This document shows positions 1-11,940 of a stretch of DNA of 64,000 nucleotides, one piece after another; within the stretch, counting starts at the first letter, position 1; every line of letters starts with the position of its first letter. This stretch comes from Sternotherus odoratus (lineage: Eukaryota; Chordata; Testudines; Kinosternidae): contig JAVMKO010000003.1 in assembly GCA_032164245.1 (NCBI GenBank), positions 89,031,890-89,095,889 of the forward strand, in the 5' to 3' direction. Below the pieces are notes generated by a model, which was not told where the DNA came from, did no database searches, and saw only the letters and a list, made by a program, of their open reading frames with translations. The translations under genes were made by a program, and so were the position numbers.

Positions 1-803
1 TCATTCATATGCCAGTCAAAGCACTCCACTGATGTGAGCAGTTCATTGTTGGGAATGGGTGTTGTGGATATACTCAGCCCACAGAGAGCCTGTTGTGGCA
101 CTCAGGGCTTGTCTGCATACAGAAAGTGCACCAATGTATCTAAACAGGTTCTACGCCTTACATAAAATGGACTTAAAGCCGTGTGCCTTTTTAAATGTTA
201 TGTTGAATCGGGGCCGAGATACTGAACATGTTACCTATGCTGGAGGAATGGTGTTACTAAATCTAGACTACACAGTACATAATAACTCTTCTAATGCCTA
301 TAACAGTGCTGCAATACTGGCATACCAATCAAGAAAGGAGCTTTGTTTAGTATTAATCAAAATGCTCCATTGCTTCTGATAGTTAATCTATTATAAAAGC
401 AAAATGGTAGCTGATTCTACTTCTGTTTCTCAGTGCTGTGGTGGCTATTGGCAATAGGCTTCCAGGTCTAATTAAAATCTTTATTTTCAATTCCATTTCA
501 CCCTGAATACGTGGTGAGAAGTGCTCCTCACATCACCACATGAGCTTTGAGAACATTTGTTTTTATTTTAAACCAGCCCCTCCAGCTGCAAAAATGAGCA
601 TTGCCGTTGCTCTTATAGGCAATGCAGATAGTGCCACCTATGTTTAAGGCTGCCCAATGCTTTCCACTATAAGCCCCTTTTCTGTTGCTTACCAATTTGC
701 CAAATTTTAACTATTCAGGCTGAAATTGTCCATGCCATGTCTGCCTTGGACTGAATTTTTTGCTTTGGTCTGTATTTTTTGGAAAATTTCAGCAAATATG
801 GTT
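1..803 (+). other. GRM1 intron upstream of the 7TM exon, left part
   Basis: No exon is visible. A degenerate Harbinger-like miniature-element end (GGGCTTGTCTGCATACAG) starts near 106, but no partner end could be placed. Short ORFs here lack any family signature. Confidence 0.5.
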
Positions 804-897
804 CAGCATCCGACGAAGTGGGTATTAGCCCATGAAAGCTTATGCTTCAATACTTTAGTTAGTCTTCAAGGTGCCACAGGACTCTTTGTCGCTTCTA
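804..897 (+). repeat. Penelope-type tail repeat with hammerhead-like core
   Basis: The segment reads GCATCCGACGAAGTGGG, then a TATTAG loop, CCCATGAAAGCTTATGC and ...GGTGCCACAGGACTCTTTGTC. The same tail recurs at 26205, 26945, 32769, 32854 and 42408, showing a dispersed family. I associate it with the terminal repeats of Penelope-like retroelements. The family name is from memory; the recurrence is seen directly. Confidence 0.65.
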
Positions 898-2303
898 TGG
901 TTCAGCTGTTTCTCAAAATGAGGTTGGGAAAATATGTTGGTTTCATCATGTTAAAAAATACTTACATCTGTTTCACTAACACCCTCCCCTCCACACTTTG
1001 GAGCAGGGACTTGAAATATGATAGCGGTGGTGTCTGATACCTTTCCCTATCTACCTACATTTGGTCACGTTGTGAGTCTCTCTGGATATCTCTCCAAAGA
1101 TTCCGTCTGTACCGAACATGCTCCATCCCAGGGCTTCAGGGTTGAGAAGGACTTTTCCCAACAATTGTTCCTCACAGCACCCAGGCCCCGTGCGGTGCTA
1201 GACACCAAAATGGAGAGCAGCAAGGCTGTCTCTCCTGTCCTGTCAATGCTTCCTTTGCTGGTCCCCAAGCAGGGAGAAGGAGAAAGAGAAACAACCAGAC
1301 TTGATTGCATAGCTTCAAGGAGCAGGGTTAGGGAGTGGAAGAATATCTTGGATGAGAGGGTCAGGGTGCAAGTGGGGTTAAGATGGGGAGTTCGGTTGCA
1401 TGGAAGGAGGTACTAGGATGTGAGGCTTGAGGGGAGGCTTACGGCCTGGGCCAAAGAGCTCCTGGAGAGTAGGAGTGGGGAACTGGAACATGGACACACA
1501 TCTGAGAGGTGGGGGCGAGCAAAAGACTATTAAGAGGAATTGAAATGGACAGGGAGGACTGGGACTGGAAAGAGGACAGGCTGGGGGGACTAGATTGTCG
1601 AAAGAAGGTTGCCTGCTGTAATTATGAGACCTTCCTATCTTTTGAGTCTTTGACTTTGCAGCCTTAACATTCCTTTAATTTAGTTGTAGTTTTCAGTATA
1701 TAATTTATACAGTGGTAGCACATACCGGCCAACTAAGACAGAAGCCACAACGTTTCCTTTAACTTTGGCTTGTGAAAATCTTATCCAAAGTAAGCCTCAT
1801 TTCTTACAGCTACTTGTATTTTACTGGAAGAGGTGATATCCTTCATGCCTATTTTCAGATACATACATACATACATTGTGGATTTGATTTTAGTGCCGTT
1901 GAATTCATGTTATAGTTAGAGGAGAATGTGTGAAGGAGCATAAAGAGAAAAACCTTAATGAAATTGGAGCAAAGATCTGGAAAAGTTCACAACTCTGCCT
2001 CTGAACTGTTCCGTCCTCCTTGGAAAGTCACTTAAACAAAAATTATAAAAAGGCTCCACTAATTCTGGAGTTTCTGTTTTTGGGTGTCCAGTGCAAGAAC
2101 AACACCTCAAATTAATGGATGCTTTATTATGTATTTAATCTTAACCTTTCTGTGCTTTAATTCAGTCATCTTAAAATGAGTATAATAATTCATTCCACAC
2201 CGGCTTACCCTGATGTTTGTACTTTCGTTTGGGATTCAGAAAAGCAATGTATCCTTCTAGTAGGTACCCTTCTAACACTTCATTTCTTTTCTGTGTACCA
2301 CAG
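898..2303 (+). other. Intron, no gene; small microsatellite
   Basis: Purine-rich unique-looking sequence at about 1260-1600, and a short (ACAT)n run at 1861-1875. The pyrimidine tract before the acceptor at 2303 is modest (CATTTCTTTTCTGTGTACCACAG). No other structure is supported. Confidence 0.5.
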
Positions 2304-3234
2304 GCTGTGAACCCATCACTGTAAAGTATCTCCAGTGGAGCAATATAGAGTCTATTGTGGCTATCGTCTTCTCCTGCCTGGGAATTCTGGTCACCATGTT
2401 TGTCACCCTTATCTTTGTGCTCTACAGGGACACCCCTGTGGTCAAATCCTCCAGCCGGGAGCTCTGCTACATTATACTTGCTGGCATCTTTCTCGGTTAT
2501 ATCTGCCCCTTCACCCTCATAGCTAAGCCCACTGTCACTTCCTGCTACCTCCAGCGCCTTCTGGTGGGCCTCTCCTCTGCCATGTGCTACTCTGCCCTTG
2601 TGACCAAAACCAACCGCATTGCACGCATCCTGGCAGGGAGCAAGAAGAAGATTTGCACCCGCAAGCCACACTTCATGAGTGCTTGGGCACAGGTGGTCAT
2701 TGCCTCCATTTTGATCAGTGTGCAGCTCACACTGGTGGTCACGCTAATCATCATGGAGCCCCCTATGCCTATTCTCTCCTACCCCAGCATCAAGGAAGTC
2801 TTCCTGATCTGCAACACCAGCAACCTGGGTGTGGTGGCCCCAGTAGGCTACAATGGACTCCTTATTATGAGCTGCACTTATTATGCCTTCAAGACTCGCA
2901 ATGTACCTGCCAATTTTAATGAGGCCAAGTACATTGCCTTCACCATGTACACCACCTGTATCATCTGGCTGGCCTTTGTGCCTATTTATTTCGGGAGCAA
3001 TTACAAGATCATCACCACCTGCTTTGCAGTGAGCCTCAGTGTGACAGTGGCCCTGGGGTGCATGTTCACTCCCAAGATGTACATCATCATTGCCAAGCCC
3101 GAGAGGAATGTCCGCAGTGCCTTCACCACCTCGGATGTGGTGCGTATGCATGTTGGGGATGGCAAGGCTCCTTGTAGGTCCAACACATTCCTCAGCATAT
3201 TCCGAAGGAAGAAGCCAGGTGCTGGAAATCCAAA
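2304..3234 (+). CDS. GRM1: GRM1 exon encoding the seven-transmembrane domain of metabotropic glutamate receptor 1 (internal exon, partial gene)
   Basis: This exon encodes the membrane domain of a class C GPCR, the group I glutamate receptor that signals through Gq/phospholipase C at postsynaptic membranes. Counting the Cys codon at 2306 as residue 1, hydrophobic segments lie near residues 18-40, 52-73, 80-102, 130-150, 176-195, 209-230 and 235-260. The TM3 Cys (about 80) and the loop-2 Cys in ICNTSNLG (about 169) can form the conserved disulfide. Intracellular loop 2 carries KKKICTRKP, and TM7 ends with FTPKMY. The segment after TM7 includes the basic RRKK motif. Residues such as SCYLQRLLVG and EPPMPILSYPSIKEV fit mGluR1 rather than mGluR5. 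The acceptor CAG ends at 2303 and the donor GTGAGT starts at 3235, giving 931 bp with phase 1 entry and phase 2 exit. The extracellular exons are upstream of the window. Confidence 0.97.
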
Positions 3235-6200
3235 GTGAGTAATTGGTTGTGTGTACGTACATGTTTGTCTGTCTGTCTCTTTCTCCTATTCTCTTTTGAC
3301 CTACAGTAAACTGCTGTATTTATAATAAGGTATGTAATGCTATTTCACCTTCTTTGTGGTAATGAGAGTAGGCCTGGGGTAGATGTAGAAATAGTCATGT
3401 ACCCTCTCAGGTTCTCACTCGCATTCTGAAGGTAGCTTTGTAGGTGATTCCCCTTTGGTGCAGGTCATTCTGCAGCAGAGTAACAAAAGCTCCCTCTTCC
3501 AACTTCTCATCTTTCAGTGTGTACCCGTTTGAAGTGCACTGCATTATTGCCCAAACTGAGGTGCAAGTGTATTCCGCTTCCCCCGAAAAGTGGACCAGAA
3601 ATCTGTGGGTGACTGATTATCAATCACACATATCTTTCAAATGGCCACTGGAGTGTGTATGTGAAAGTACAGGATCTTTCATTTGTTCACAGGGTAGCTG
3701 TTTGTGAAACTCTATTCATGATTGTCATCAAACTGCACCCTCCATGTTGTGTGTTCTTTATTGAATTGGCAGAATTGTGAGCGATATTTTTTTTAATAAT
3801 TGGCACTGTTAGTTTGAGCAGTCCTTGTTCCCACTGGTAGTTTGCCTCAGAGTCACAAGGATTGAATGATCATGACGACAGTTCTGCATTTGTAACCTGC
3901 TTGAATATAGTCTTCTCACTAATAATGAAAAATAACTAAGCTACAGGAAAGAAAAAGAGAGCGAGAGAACTGTCATTTCAAGCAACAACTCCCTGTGAGC
4001 CGCTGTCTGAACACTAGCATACTTTATTTTCCTATTTCTTTAATAGTACCATAGGTCTCTAAAGAAGCATCACAGTACTAGACACAAGCTTAGAGTACTG
4101 GTGTTGGAGTTGTGATCAAATGTAAAAAAATAGGAACTAAAAGAGGTGGAGTCCACATTTCAGAGCTCTTTAATAGCATCAAAACTCAATTAAGTTCAAC
4201 CTATTTGTCTAAGCTGCACCGTCAATGGTTTGTTGAAGTCCTTCATGTTGGTTTCACTTCGCTTTGCACGGAAACCATTTCATATCTCTCTGAGATGCAA
4301 GGGGGATACAACTAAGATGACATAAAATCCTTGCTGTGGTCAATTTTGCTTTCAGAGTACATTACTCTTTAATTTATCAAAAGGCAGGGGGTTGAATAAA
4401 GGGCAAACAACCAGTGAGAATAAACAACTCAGTCAAGGAGGAAGCAATAGGAATACACATACCGAGTCCTAAGCTAATGCAAAGAAAGAACTGTGAATAG
4501 CAGTCAATTTTTGAGAGACCATCTTTGAGTGACATATGTTCTGGACCATAATATAGTATCAAAATACTGACCATTGTAAATCATAGACTTGAGTTCCTTG
4601 AAGGTCGGTAGATATGGTGATCCAACTCTCACTGATTCAGTGGAAGATATATCGGGCCTTAGATCTCTCCAAGAGAACAGTATATTTCATTTGTTGGATC
4701 TGCCATCTAATCTTTGGCTCAGGCTGCCAGAAGAGGGCTATTGTGTGTTTAGCACCATGAACAAACTTGACAATTTAGTTCTTTGTTGGACTTAATTGAC
4801 TTTTTTTCTAGCTTAATAGAATAGAATCTTTAAATCTGCTGAGGCTTTATAGTGCGAAAGGAGGGAGAAAAATATATTTTGAACAAAGCTATATTCACAG
4901 TTTATAAAGTAAATTTAGAACAAAGCATATCATACAAGAACATTTCTCCTCATTACAAAACAGCTTTCTGAACTGCATTTGTACCTTATAAAAATGATAG
5001 AAAATTCAGCTAGGCTCTATTGATTTTGTTTGTTGCATATATTTTAATAAGTATCTCTTGACATTTAGTTCCTTTCTACCCAGCATGTGTTTAGTTGTAT
5101 GGAACAAAAAGTCTTCATAGCACTTTTAAACTGTGTTCTGAACTAAATGTTCATTAGTCAGTTAATATGCCTTCTGTATTTTGTGTGTTGTCAGGTTCCT
5201 GGATCTTTTATATGCCAGAATTCAACCTCTTGATTGGCTAGTGTTGTCTGCTTCATTTATGTTCCCACAGAAGTGGGAGTATTACAGGCTTTCGTGCAGA
5301 GAGAGAAACTTCTGCAGACCTCTCTCTCCAAATACAGGCCATAGCAACGTTGAATACAAGAAGGTGGTTTTGGTAGCATGATTTGGCATCGGAGACGGTA
5401 GCCTCAGAATTATGGAGGCTGCTGAAGGATCCATTTTCAAAGCTTGCAAGGACAGTGGGGAGAAGATGTAGGCAGACACTGCAGAGGAAATCCAGGAGGG
5501 AAGAAGCTGAATTTGCTGGAGGCTCTGAATATGAAATCTAGCTTGAAAAAATGTTTGAAATATAAATGTAGTCTACAAGCATATTTAATCCCAAAAGGAA
5601 TTGCACCCTGGCTTCCTTCCAGTTCTTCTCATTTGCCTTTCCAATGTCAGGGTTTTATTTTCAGCTTTTCCTCTCTTTGCTCTGGTATGCAGACCCTTTT
5701 CTATTGGTCATGTTACTCTGCTTCTTGATGCTGTAAATGCCTTTCTTGGGAGGCCATGCTTGCTGCTTATAAATGGTGAGCAGCATGCTTTCTGAGGAAC
5801 TTTTATCCCAATTTCTTTTCTCTCTTTCCTGTGATTTTCTTGTTGTCTCCCCTCTTTCCCATTTGTTTTCAGCCTTCTGTTTTTTCTCATGGTCTCATCC
5901 ACTACTAATCCAATCAGGTCAAATTCCCTTACAGCTCTTAGGATTTGTCCATACACAGAATTTGGACTGGTTTAATTTAAATTGGTTTTTAAATAATTTA
6001 GTCAAATTGATACAAGTTTACCTTTAGACACTCTTATGTTGGTGTAAAACTAGATATAGTTTATAGGCATGAGTTAAACTGATATAAGCAACGTAAAACC
6101 AAGGTTTCCATACCATGTAGGGGAAAACATCACTGACAACCAAGTGTCACAACTGAATTGAGCTCCCCAGGGCAAATTTCATAATAATAATCTTCATCAA

Positions 6201-6638
6201 AAAAGAACGGCATATTGCCTTTGCTAATTTCATCTGAGCTGTCTGGGTTACATGGGTTACAGCATGGGATCTGGAGGAGATGTGCACTCTCTCTCCCTGC
6301 TTGAGTTTAGCCTATTGGCTCTCACTGAAGTTCAGGAGGTGTTGAGAGTAGAGTTGATTGGGAACTTTTCATCAAAATGAAAAGCATATTCAGAAAATGC
6401 AGATTCACCAAAATCTAAACTTTTGGCAGAAACAGATCTGGTTTGATAGGAAGGCTTCTTAGGCCCAGGATGGAATGGGGAAGCGGGGAGAATGCTCCCC
6501 CGATGGATAGATTGCTGCTCTCTTTGGGTCCCAATATACTGAAAAACTTAAGTTTTGTAAATTTGAGTAAAGTCCTGAGAGACTCTCTCTCTGGCTTTGG
6601 TTATCTAGGTAGGCTTTCAGGATGCACATCCTCTATCT
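3235..6638 (+). other. GRM1 intron after the 7TM exon, first part
   Basis: It starts with the GTGAGT donor, which also creates an in-frame TGA at 3236-3238 if the intron is retained. A purine run AGAAAAAGAGAGCGAGAGA is at about 3950. Sequence at 5941-6115 resembles a worn Harbinger-type miniature element (TTA, then GGATTTGTCCATACACAG, then AT-rich internal inverted motifs). The 6350-6440 stretch resembles AT-rich imperfect palindromes also seen at 27.9 and 50.5 kb. No exon is supported. Confidence 0.45.
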
Positions 6639-7317
6639 CAGGGGTGGGCAAATGTTTTGGCCCAAGGGACACATTGGGGTTCAAATTTGTACAGAGGGCT
6701 GGGTAGGGAAGGCTGTGCCTCCCCAAACAGCTTGGCCCCTCCCCCATCTGTTCCCCTCCCACTTCCCATCACCGGACTGCCCCCTAAGAACTCCTGCCCC
6801 ATCCAACCCCCTCTGTTCCTTCTCCCCTGACTACCTCCTCCAGAGACCACCACCCCCACCCTAACTTCTCCCCTAGGACTCCCTCACCCAATTCTCCCTG
6901 ACCCCTATCCACCCCCTGCCCCCGACAGACTCCTGGGACTCCCATGCCCCAGCCAATGCCCCCTGCTCACCCCCTCCAGAGACCCCCCTGACCCTTACCA
7001 CTCCCCGGGACCCCACTCCCCTATCCAACCCACCCTGCTCCCTGTCCCCTGACTGCCCCCCACCTCTTATGCAACTCTCTAGCCCCCTTACCATGAGGAT
7101 CCTAGCAGCGTGTTTGGCTCTGTGTGGAGCAAGACATGCTGCCCCACGGGTGCGCGCAGCCCCGCCCCCCAGAGCACTGTGCGCGCGCGGCAGCATTGCT
7201 CTGGGGGAGGGAGTGAGGTGGGGGAGGGGTCAGGGGCAGCCTCCCTGGCTGAGGAGCCGGATGGGACAGTCCCACGGGTTGCATGTAAACCTGCGAGACA
7301 TCGTTTGCTCACCCCTG
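6639..7317. mobile_element. Non-autonomous hAT miniature element with perfect 8-bp target duplication
   Basis: It starts CAGGGGTGGGCAAATG and ends CGTTTGCTCACCCCTG, forming terminal inverted repeats. It is flanked by the identical octamer CTCTATCT at 6631-6638 and 7318-7325, the 8-bp duplication expected of hAT transposition. The interior is GC-rich and pyrimidine-biased, with no coding sequence. Relatives are at 37704-38463, 53434-54078 and 44930-45064. Confidence 0.88.
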
Positions 7318-7325
7318 CTCTATCT

Positions 7326-8700
7326 AGTACCTTCTTATCAGAACTGATGTGAGCCACCTGTCTAGGACCTTTGGCTAGTGGTGGCTCTTCCAGACTCCTC
7401 AGTTGCTTAAGCACATCCTTTTTCAGAGCTCCAGTCTTTTAGGCACTGTGGTGTACCTCTCCAGGGACAAGTGATAGTTGATGCACATAGCATGTAGACT
7501 TTGCCAAAGGCTCCAAAACCACTCAGGCATGTGGCAATTCTCCCAAAAGGGCCATATTTTTGGCGTTTAATATACCACCCTCCACACACCCTAATCATTT
7601 GAAAACTTATTTTATGTACATTTAGATGAGGTAGAATGCGGTGCCATAAATCTGTAAGTGAAGTAAAATAATGGTACCCAAAATGAAAATCGTTTTTTGC
7701 ACAGTTCCAGAAACATTGCTGATTATGACTACAGTTTTTGCTGTTTAAGTTCATTTCAGCACCTTCGTATGATGGTTATCGGTGAAAGTTACCAAACAAC
7801 AACATGTTTCTGTGTGTGTCAATATGGCTTTGAGTCTCTTGATATCAAGAGAACCAAAGTAAATAGGTTGACCAATGCAGATGTTTTGATCCTTGTTGTT
7901 CATTACTTTCCAAAAATGCAACACGTAGATGACGTGCATTGAAAGTGTCATCAATTCCAGCACAAGTGTTGCTTCATACCTGTGCATGCAATTTATGATG
8001 CCCTCCTGACTTCTGTAACATACTTCCTGCTGTACACACATTAACATCAAGTTACTCTGGGTCATCCCTATTTGGTGAGGGGGGGGGGGGTCTGCTTAAA
8101 GTTGTCAAAACAAAGGGAGCTTACCATTTCAGAAATCTTCCCAAATTGGGAGAGAGTGATGAACGAGCTGCAGTTTCTGCAGTAAGGAAGTTAGGAGAGA
8201 AAGTGAGAGAGAAAAGGAAACTCTCAGAGACCTGAATTGCTTCTGCCTCAATCTAACCATCAGAAAGGACAAGTCACTGGCCAAAATCCCAAGTGAGAAC
8301 AGTTTTGAAGTGCCTTTTGGAAAACAAAGGTTTTGATGTCTTTGCACATTGGTAAACCAGATATTGGATCACCATTACAACGTGGATGGAAAAAATGCAG
8401 ATGAAGAACTGTATATTCAAGGAACCAAAGGTATCTGAACTTCTATGAGACCTTATTTGTTCCTGTACCAATAGGATTCACTACACAATCAGCTGTGTTT
8501 GTAGTCAGAACAATTTTCCCTGCACAGAACTGTGAACATGACAAGACAATGAAGACTGTGATAACCCACATGTTATTGAGAGAGATCATAATGATGAACA
8601 AGATGATAATGATCTTGACTACCAAGGTCCCCAGTGCTATTAAGCTTCAATGACCCCTGTAGAAATGTAGTATTAAATTTTTGATTTGCCCTTTATATTG
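7326..8700 (+). other. Intron, no recognisable gene
   Basis: Contains a poly-G run near 8079-8090. The stretch 8110-8640 has several minus-strand frames of 60-72 codons but no recognisable domain. Nothing else is supported. Confidence 0.4.
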
Positions 8701-8739
8701 TTGTTTTGATGGTTCTGAGGATAGTTCCATCAACAGCTA

Positions 8740-8995
8740 TTAGCCAAGATGTTCAGGCATGCGACTTCATTGTCCAGATGTCCCTAAACTTACAACTGCC
8801 AGAAGCTGGGCTAAACAACATGGGATGGATCACTCAAAATTGCCATGTTCTGTTCATTCCCTTTGAAGCATCTGGTACTGGTCACTGTCAGAAGACAGGA
8901 TATTGTGCTAGATGGGCCATGGGTCTGGCCCAGTATGGCCATTCTTATGAGGTCACAAAGAAATACAGTGTTTCTTGAAATAATATATAGAGTCA
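8740..8995 (+). repeat. CR1-type LINE 3' end
   Basis: The segment containing CTGGTACTGGTCACTGTCAG, AGACAGGATATTGTGCTAGA and TGGCCCAGTATGGCCATTCT matches the 3' end I know from abundant turtle CR1 copies. There is no coding sequence in this truncated piece. Confidence 0.75.
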
Positions 8996-9844
8996 TTAAA
9001 CTAACAGAAAAGAACACAATATTTCAAACTGGTCATTTTAATATGTTGATATTGTCAGTTTATCCCTGTTTCTATGGTAACAGCACCACTTGATAGCTCC
9101 GTGTCATACCATACCTTAAAATAGACATAAATAAACTTTCAAATGATGTGTGATGTGCATGTTTGAAGAGAGGGTACATTAAATTGATCACATCTGTGTT
9201 GCCTACCTAATTTGCTCTTTGCTGTAGACAGACTGAATTTCTATATGAATTTCCCTGCCTCATTTTTCTTACTACTCTTGAGCATTATTTTGGCTTAGGT
9301 TGGAGTCCTATAAGGAGTCCGCGATGCCCCCCACACACATACGCATGGATTCTCTTCTGAATCCTATAATAATATCTCCTCTACAGCCAGTTTCTTTCTT
9401 ACTCAGGTGGTCCTGCAGTTAAAAAGGACTCATTCACCACAAAAGTCTGGTCCTCTGTTCCTCTCTCCTTCCAAGGCTTCCTTTTGTCTCTGTGAATCAC
9501 TCTCCATTTAAAATTGGACCACTAATGCCTTGGTTTTGTTCTGCTTCTGGGGACATTCCTTTTCCCTGAACCCCAGCCCCCATGCAAAGAAGTTTGAGAA
9601 AACTGATTTTATGTAGGATGCAGTCACTCCTTTGTTCTCCCCAGGTAATAATATCTATTCATGTTTTCATAGTCTTCAATGATCAACCTATTCATGGGTA
9701 GACATATAGGCAACACTCTCCTGTCTGTTAGCACAAGACGCATGATATAATTGTAAGGATGCATATAATCCATAAAATCAAACTGGAATTCATAATTGTC
9801 CATAGACAAATTTCCCAGATCATCACTGTGTGTGTGAAAGCATG

Positions 9845-10020
9845 TTGCCCCAAGATAGCCCAGAGGTTAGGGCACGTATTTAGGATTTGGAAATCTTGGG
9901 TTCAAGTCCCTGATCCAAATCCCAGGTAAGTGGCTCTAGCCATTGGCTGTTGTGGCATGAGTCTGTATCTGTCTCTGGTTTTGAGTCATAATTCCATCCT
10001 GGATCTCAGAAACCTTCCCA
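9845..10020 (+). repeat. tRNA-derived SINE fragment
   Basis: It shows an A-box-like GATAGCCCAGAGGTTAGGGCA followed about 35 bases later by a B-box GGGTTCAAGTCC, the internal pol III promoter of a tRNA-related SINE. The 3' limit is uncertain because the tail has diverged. Confidence 0.65.
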
Positions 10021-10399
10021 AATAAAATTTCATGTAAACTAATAGAGGCATTTTAAGAAGGGCGATCTACCTGATTCAAAGCAGGTGCTTGACCCTGGTT
10101 CTCCCATATCCCAGCTGACTGTCTTAAGCCCAGGCTGCTGGCTGTTTTGGGATGTGCTCTATTGCATCAGAACAGAACCAAATGTTAAAACTTGATTATT
10201 TTCTTTGTGTGAAACAGAATTCTTGTTTTCCAGCCAGCCCTAGTTGGGAGCACTTCACTGCACAACCTTCATTTCAACATGTGTCCTTCCTAGGGCCAGC
10301 AGAGAAGAGTTGGTCCACTGGTGACAAAGACAGTCAGAGCTTTTTATAAGCTTCCAACTTGCCCTCCCTTTCTTAAAGAAGTTGTTGTGAGGTCTTAGC

Positions 10400-11940
10400 T
10401 CAGAAAATCATCAGTTGACACTGACAATCTGGCTAGCCACCAACTCATAGCCAATCTCCCTTTTTGGTTAGGATTATAGAGAAGGTTATGGAGAGACAGC
10501 TCACTGAGTACAGGTCCTAGATTGTTCACCAGTCCTTCACCCTTATCACTCCAGATACAGATCTGGGTACAGAACAGACTGCACTCCTCCTGACAGTGAA
10601 AGAAGATTGGGTGTCCATGCTAGTACAGATAGAACTATCAGTTGCCTCGATACTATTGATTATGGCATCTTGATTGACTCACAAGTGGATGGGAGTAATC
10701 TTGGGCTGACTCTGTGGCCTCCCTGCTGAGCATTCCTAAGGATGATTTTAATTTGTTGCTTATCCCCAAGAATGCTAACATGTAGGCTCCTACATGGTTC
10801 CATCTTGTCCCTCTTCTGTTCAGAGCACACCTGGGGCTATTGGGAGGCTGAGTGAGGAGGCATTAGCTATAGGATTTTCACTATGCCAATGACACCCTGC
10901 TCTGGATATTTATCTCATGCAACCCAAGAGTTGCCTGGTTGAGATTGAGACCCAGTAGACAGCTATTGTCTGATGCTCAATCCAGAAAAGACTGAGATAA
11001 TATGGACAGGTTTGGGGAGAACAACTGGGAGAGATGGCTAAGATTGCACCTGCTTCTCCTATTGAGGATATGCATGACCTTTTATTTTTAGAGTCTGGGG
11101 ATATTATGGGATCCCAGCTGGTATTCGATAATTGTATAGCAACATTTTCTAGAAGGGCCATCTCTGTCTGACAGAGATTATGGCTTTTTTTTCGGATATG
11201 GGTCTCGCCTCAAGATGAGACTATGGCAATATGAACTACATCATTTTAAATTAACTCCGAGAGTAAAGTGCATGCAGAATTCAGGGGCTTGCTTAGAAGG
11301 TATATCTCAGTGGGTGCCAATGTTCCCTCTAACATTTGACAGGCCGCGTGCACAAAAAAAAAATTCTGTGCACATTTTTGACAGGCCAGGTGTGCAAAAC
11401 ATTTCTTCTGTGCAAATGTTTGTGCTTCTGTGCAAATTTTTGTGCATGCAGTGTTTCACCGTGTGCACGTGGTTTAGGATCTGTGTGCGTGCACACGCGC
11501 ACAGCTTAGAGGGAACAGTGGTGGGCACACATCAATACTTAATGAACTTCATTGGCTGACTATTGATTTCTGGATTATGTTTAATTATGTTTAAGGTTCT
11601 GACCTATAAACTCCCAACTGGTTAGGGAACTGCCTGCATGAGAAACATTCTGGAATCCACCAAGTGTAAAAGAGAGGGAACTACTGACAGGGCCCTTAGC
11701 TAAGGCACTTACTAAACTTGCTCCCCACAACTGCTGTGCCCCCCATCCCCGCAACACACTCCCTTTGGCTCAAAATAGACCATGAGGGCATGCTGCAAGA
11801 TCCATCTCTTTTCCCAGGTTTCAGAAGGGGTTATTCAGTGGATTTGGGTTTTGTCTCTGCTTGGTTACTTCCTAGTTTTGTGGTGAGACATATCTGCGGG
11901 CTCAATCTTATGTGATGATTTTAAATTTGAATAAAGCCCC
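10400..11940 (+). repeat. Decayed L2/L3-type LINE (reverse transcriptase remnants) with a nested element
   Basis: Forward translation in shifting frames gives reverse-transcriptase-like fragments: ISNLPF and EKVMERQL near 10450-10510, then QIWVQNRLHSS near 10560. Later pieces include LNPEKTEIIW near 10975 and HWLTIDFWIM near 11550, ending in AAATTTGAATAAAGCCCC. Stops and frameshifts are frequent. A miniature element is inserted at 11318-11520. L2 and the L3 branch of CR1 are hard to separate by eye. Confidence 0.65.
11318..11520. mobile_element. hAT-like miniature element with TTCCCTCTAA ends, nested in the LINE
   Basis: The ends CAATGTTCCCTCTAA and TTAGAGGGAACAGTG are inverted repeats. Flanks GTGGGTGC and GTGGGCAC agree at 6 of 8 bases, an eroded 8-bp duplication. 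The interior is built of repeated GTGCA/TGTGCACA motifs. Confidence 0.75.

Noticed and set aside
2171..2671. 166-codon minus-strand frame
   Set aside because: It is antisense to the conserved GRM1 7TM exon and adjoining intron, and has no domain of its own.
2744..3262. 172-codon minus-strand frame
   Set aside because: Shadow of the GRM1 exon; long because the exon is GC-richer than its surroundings.
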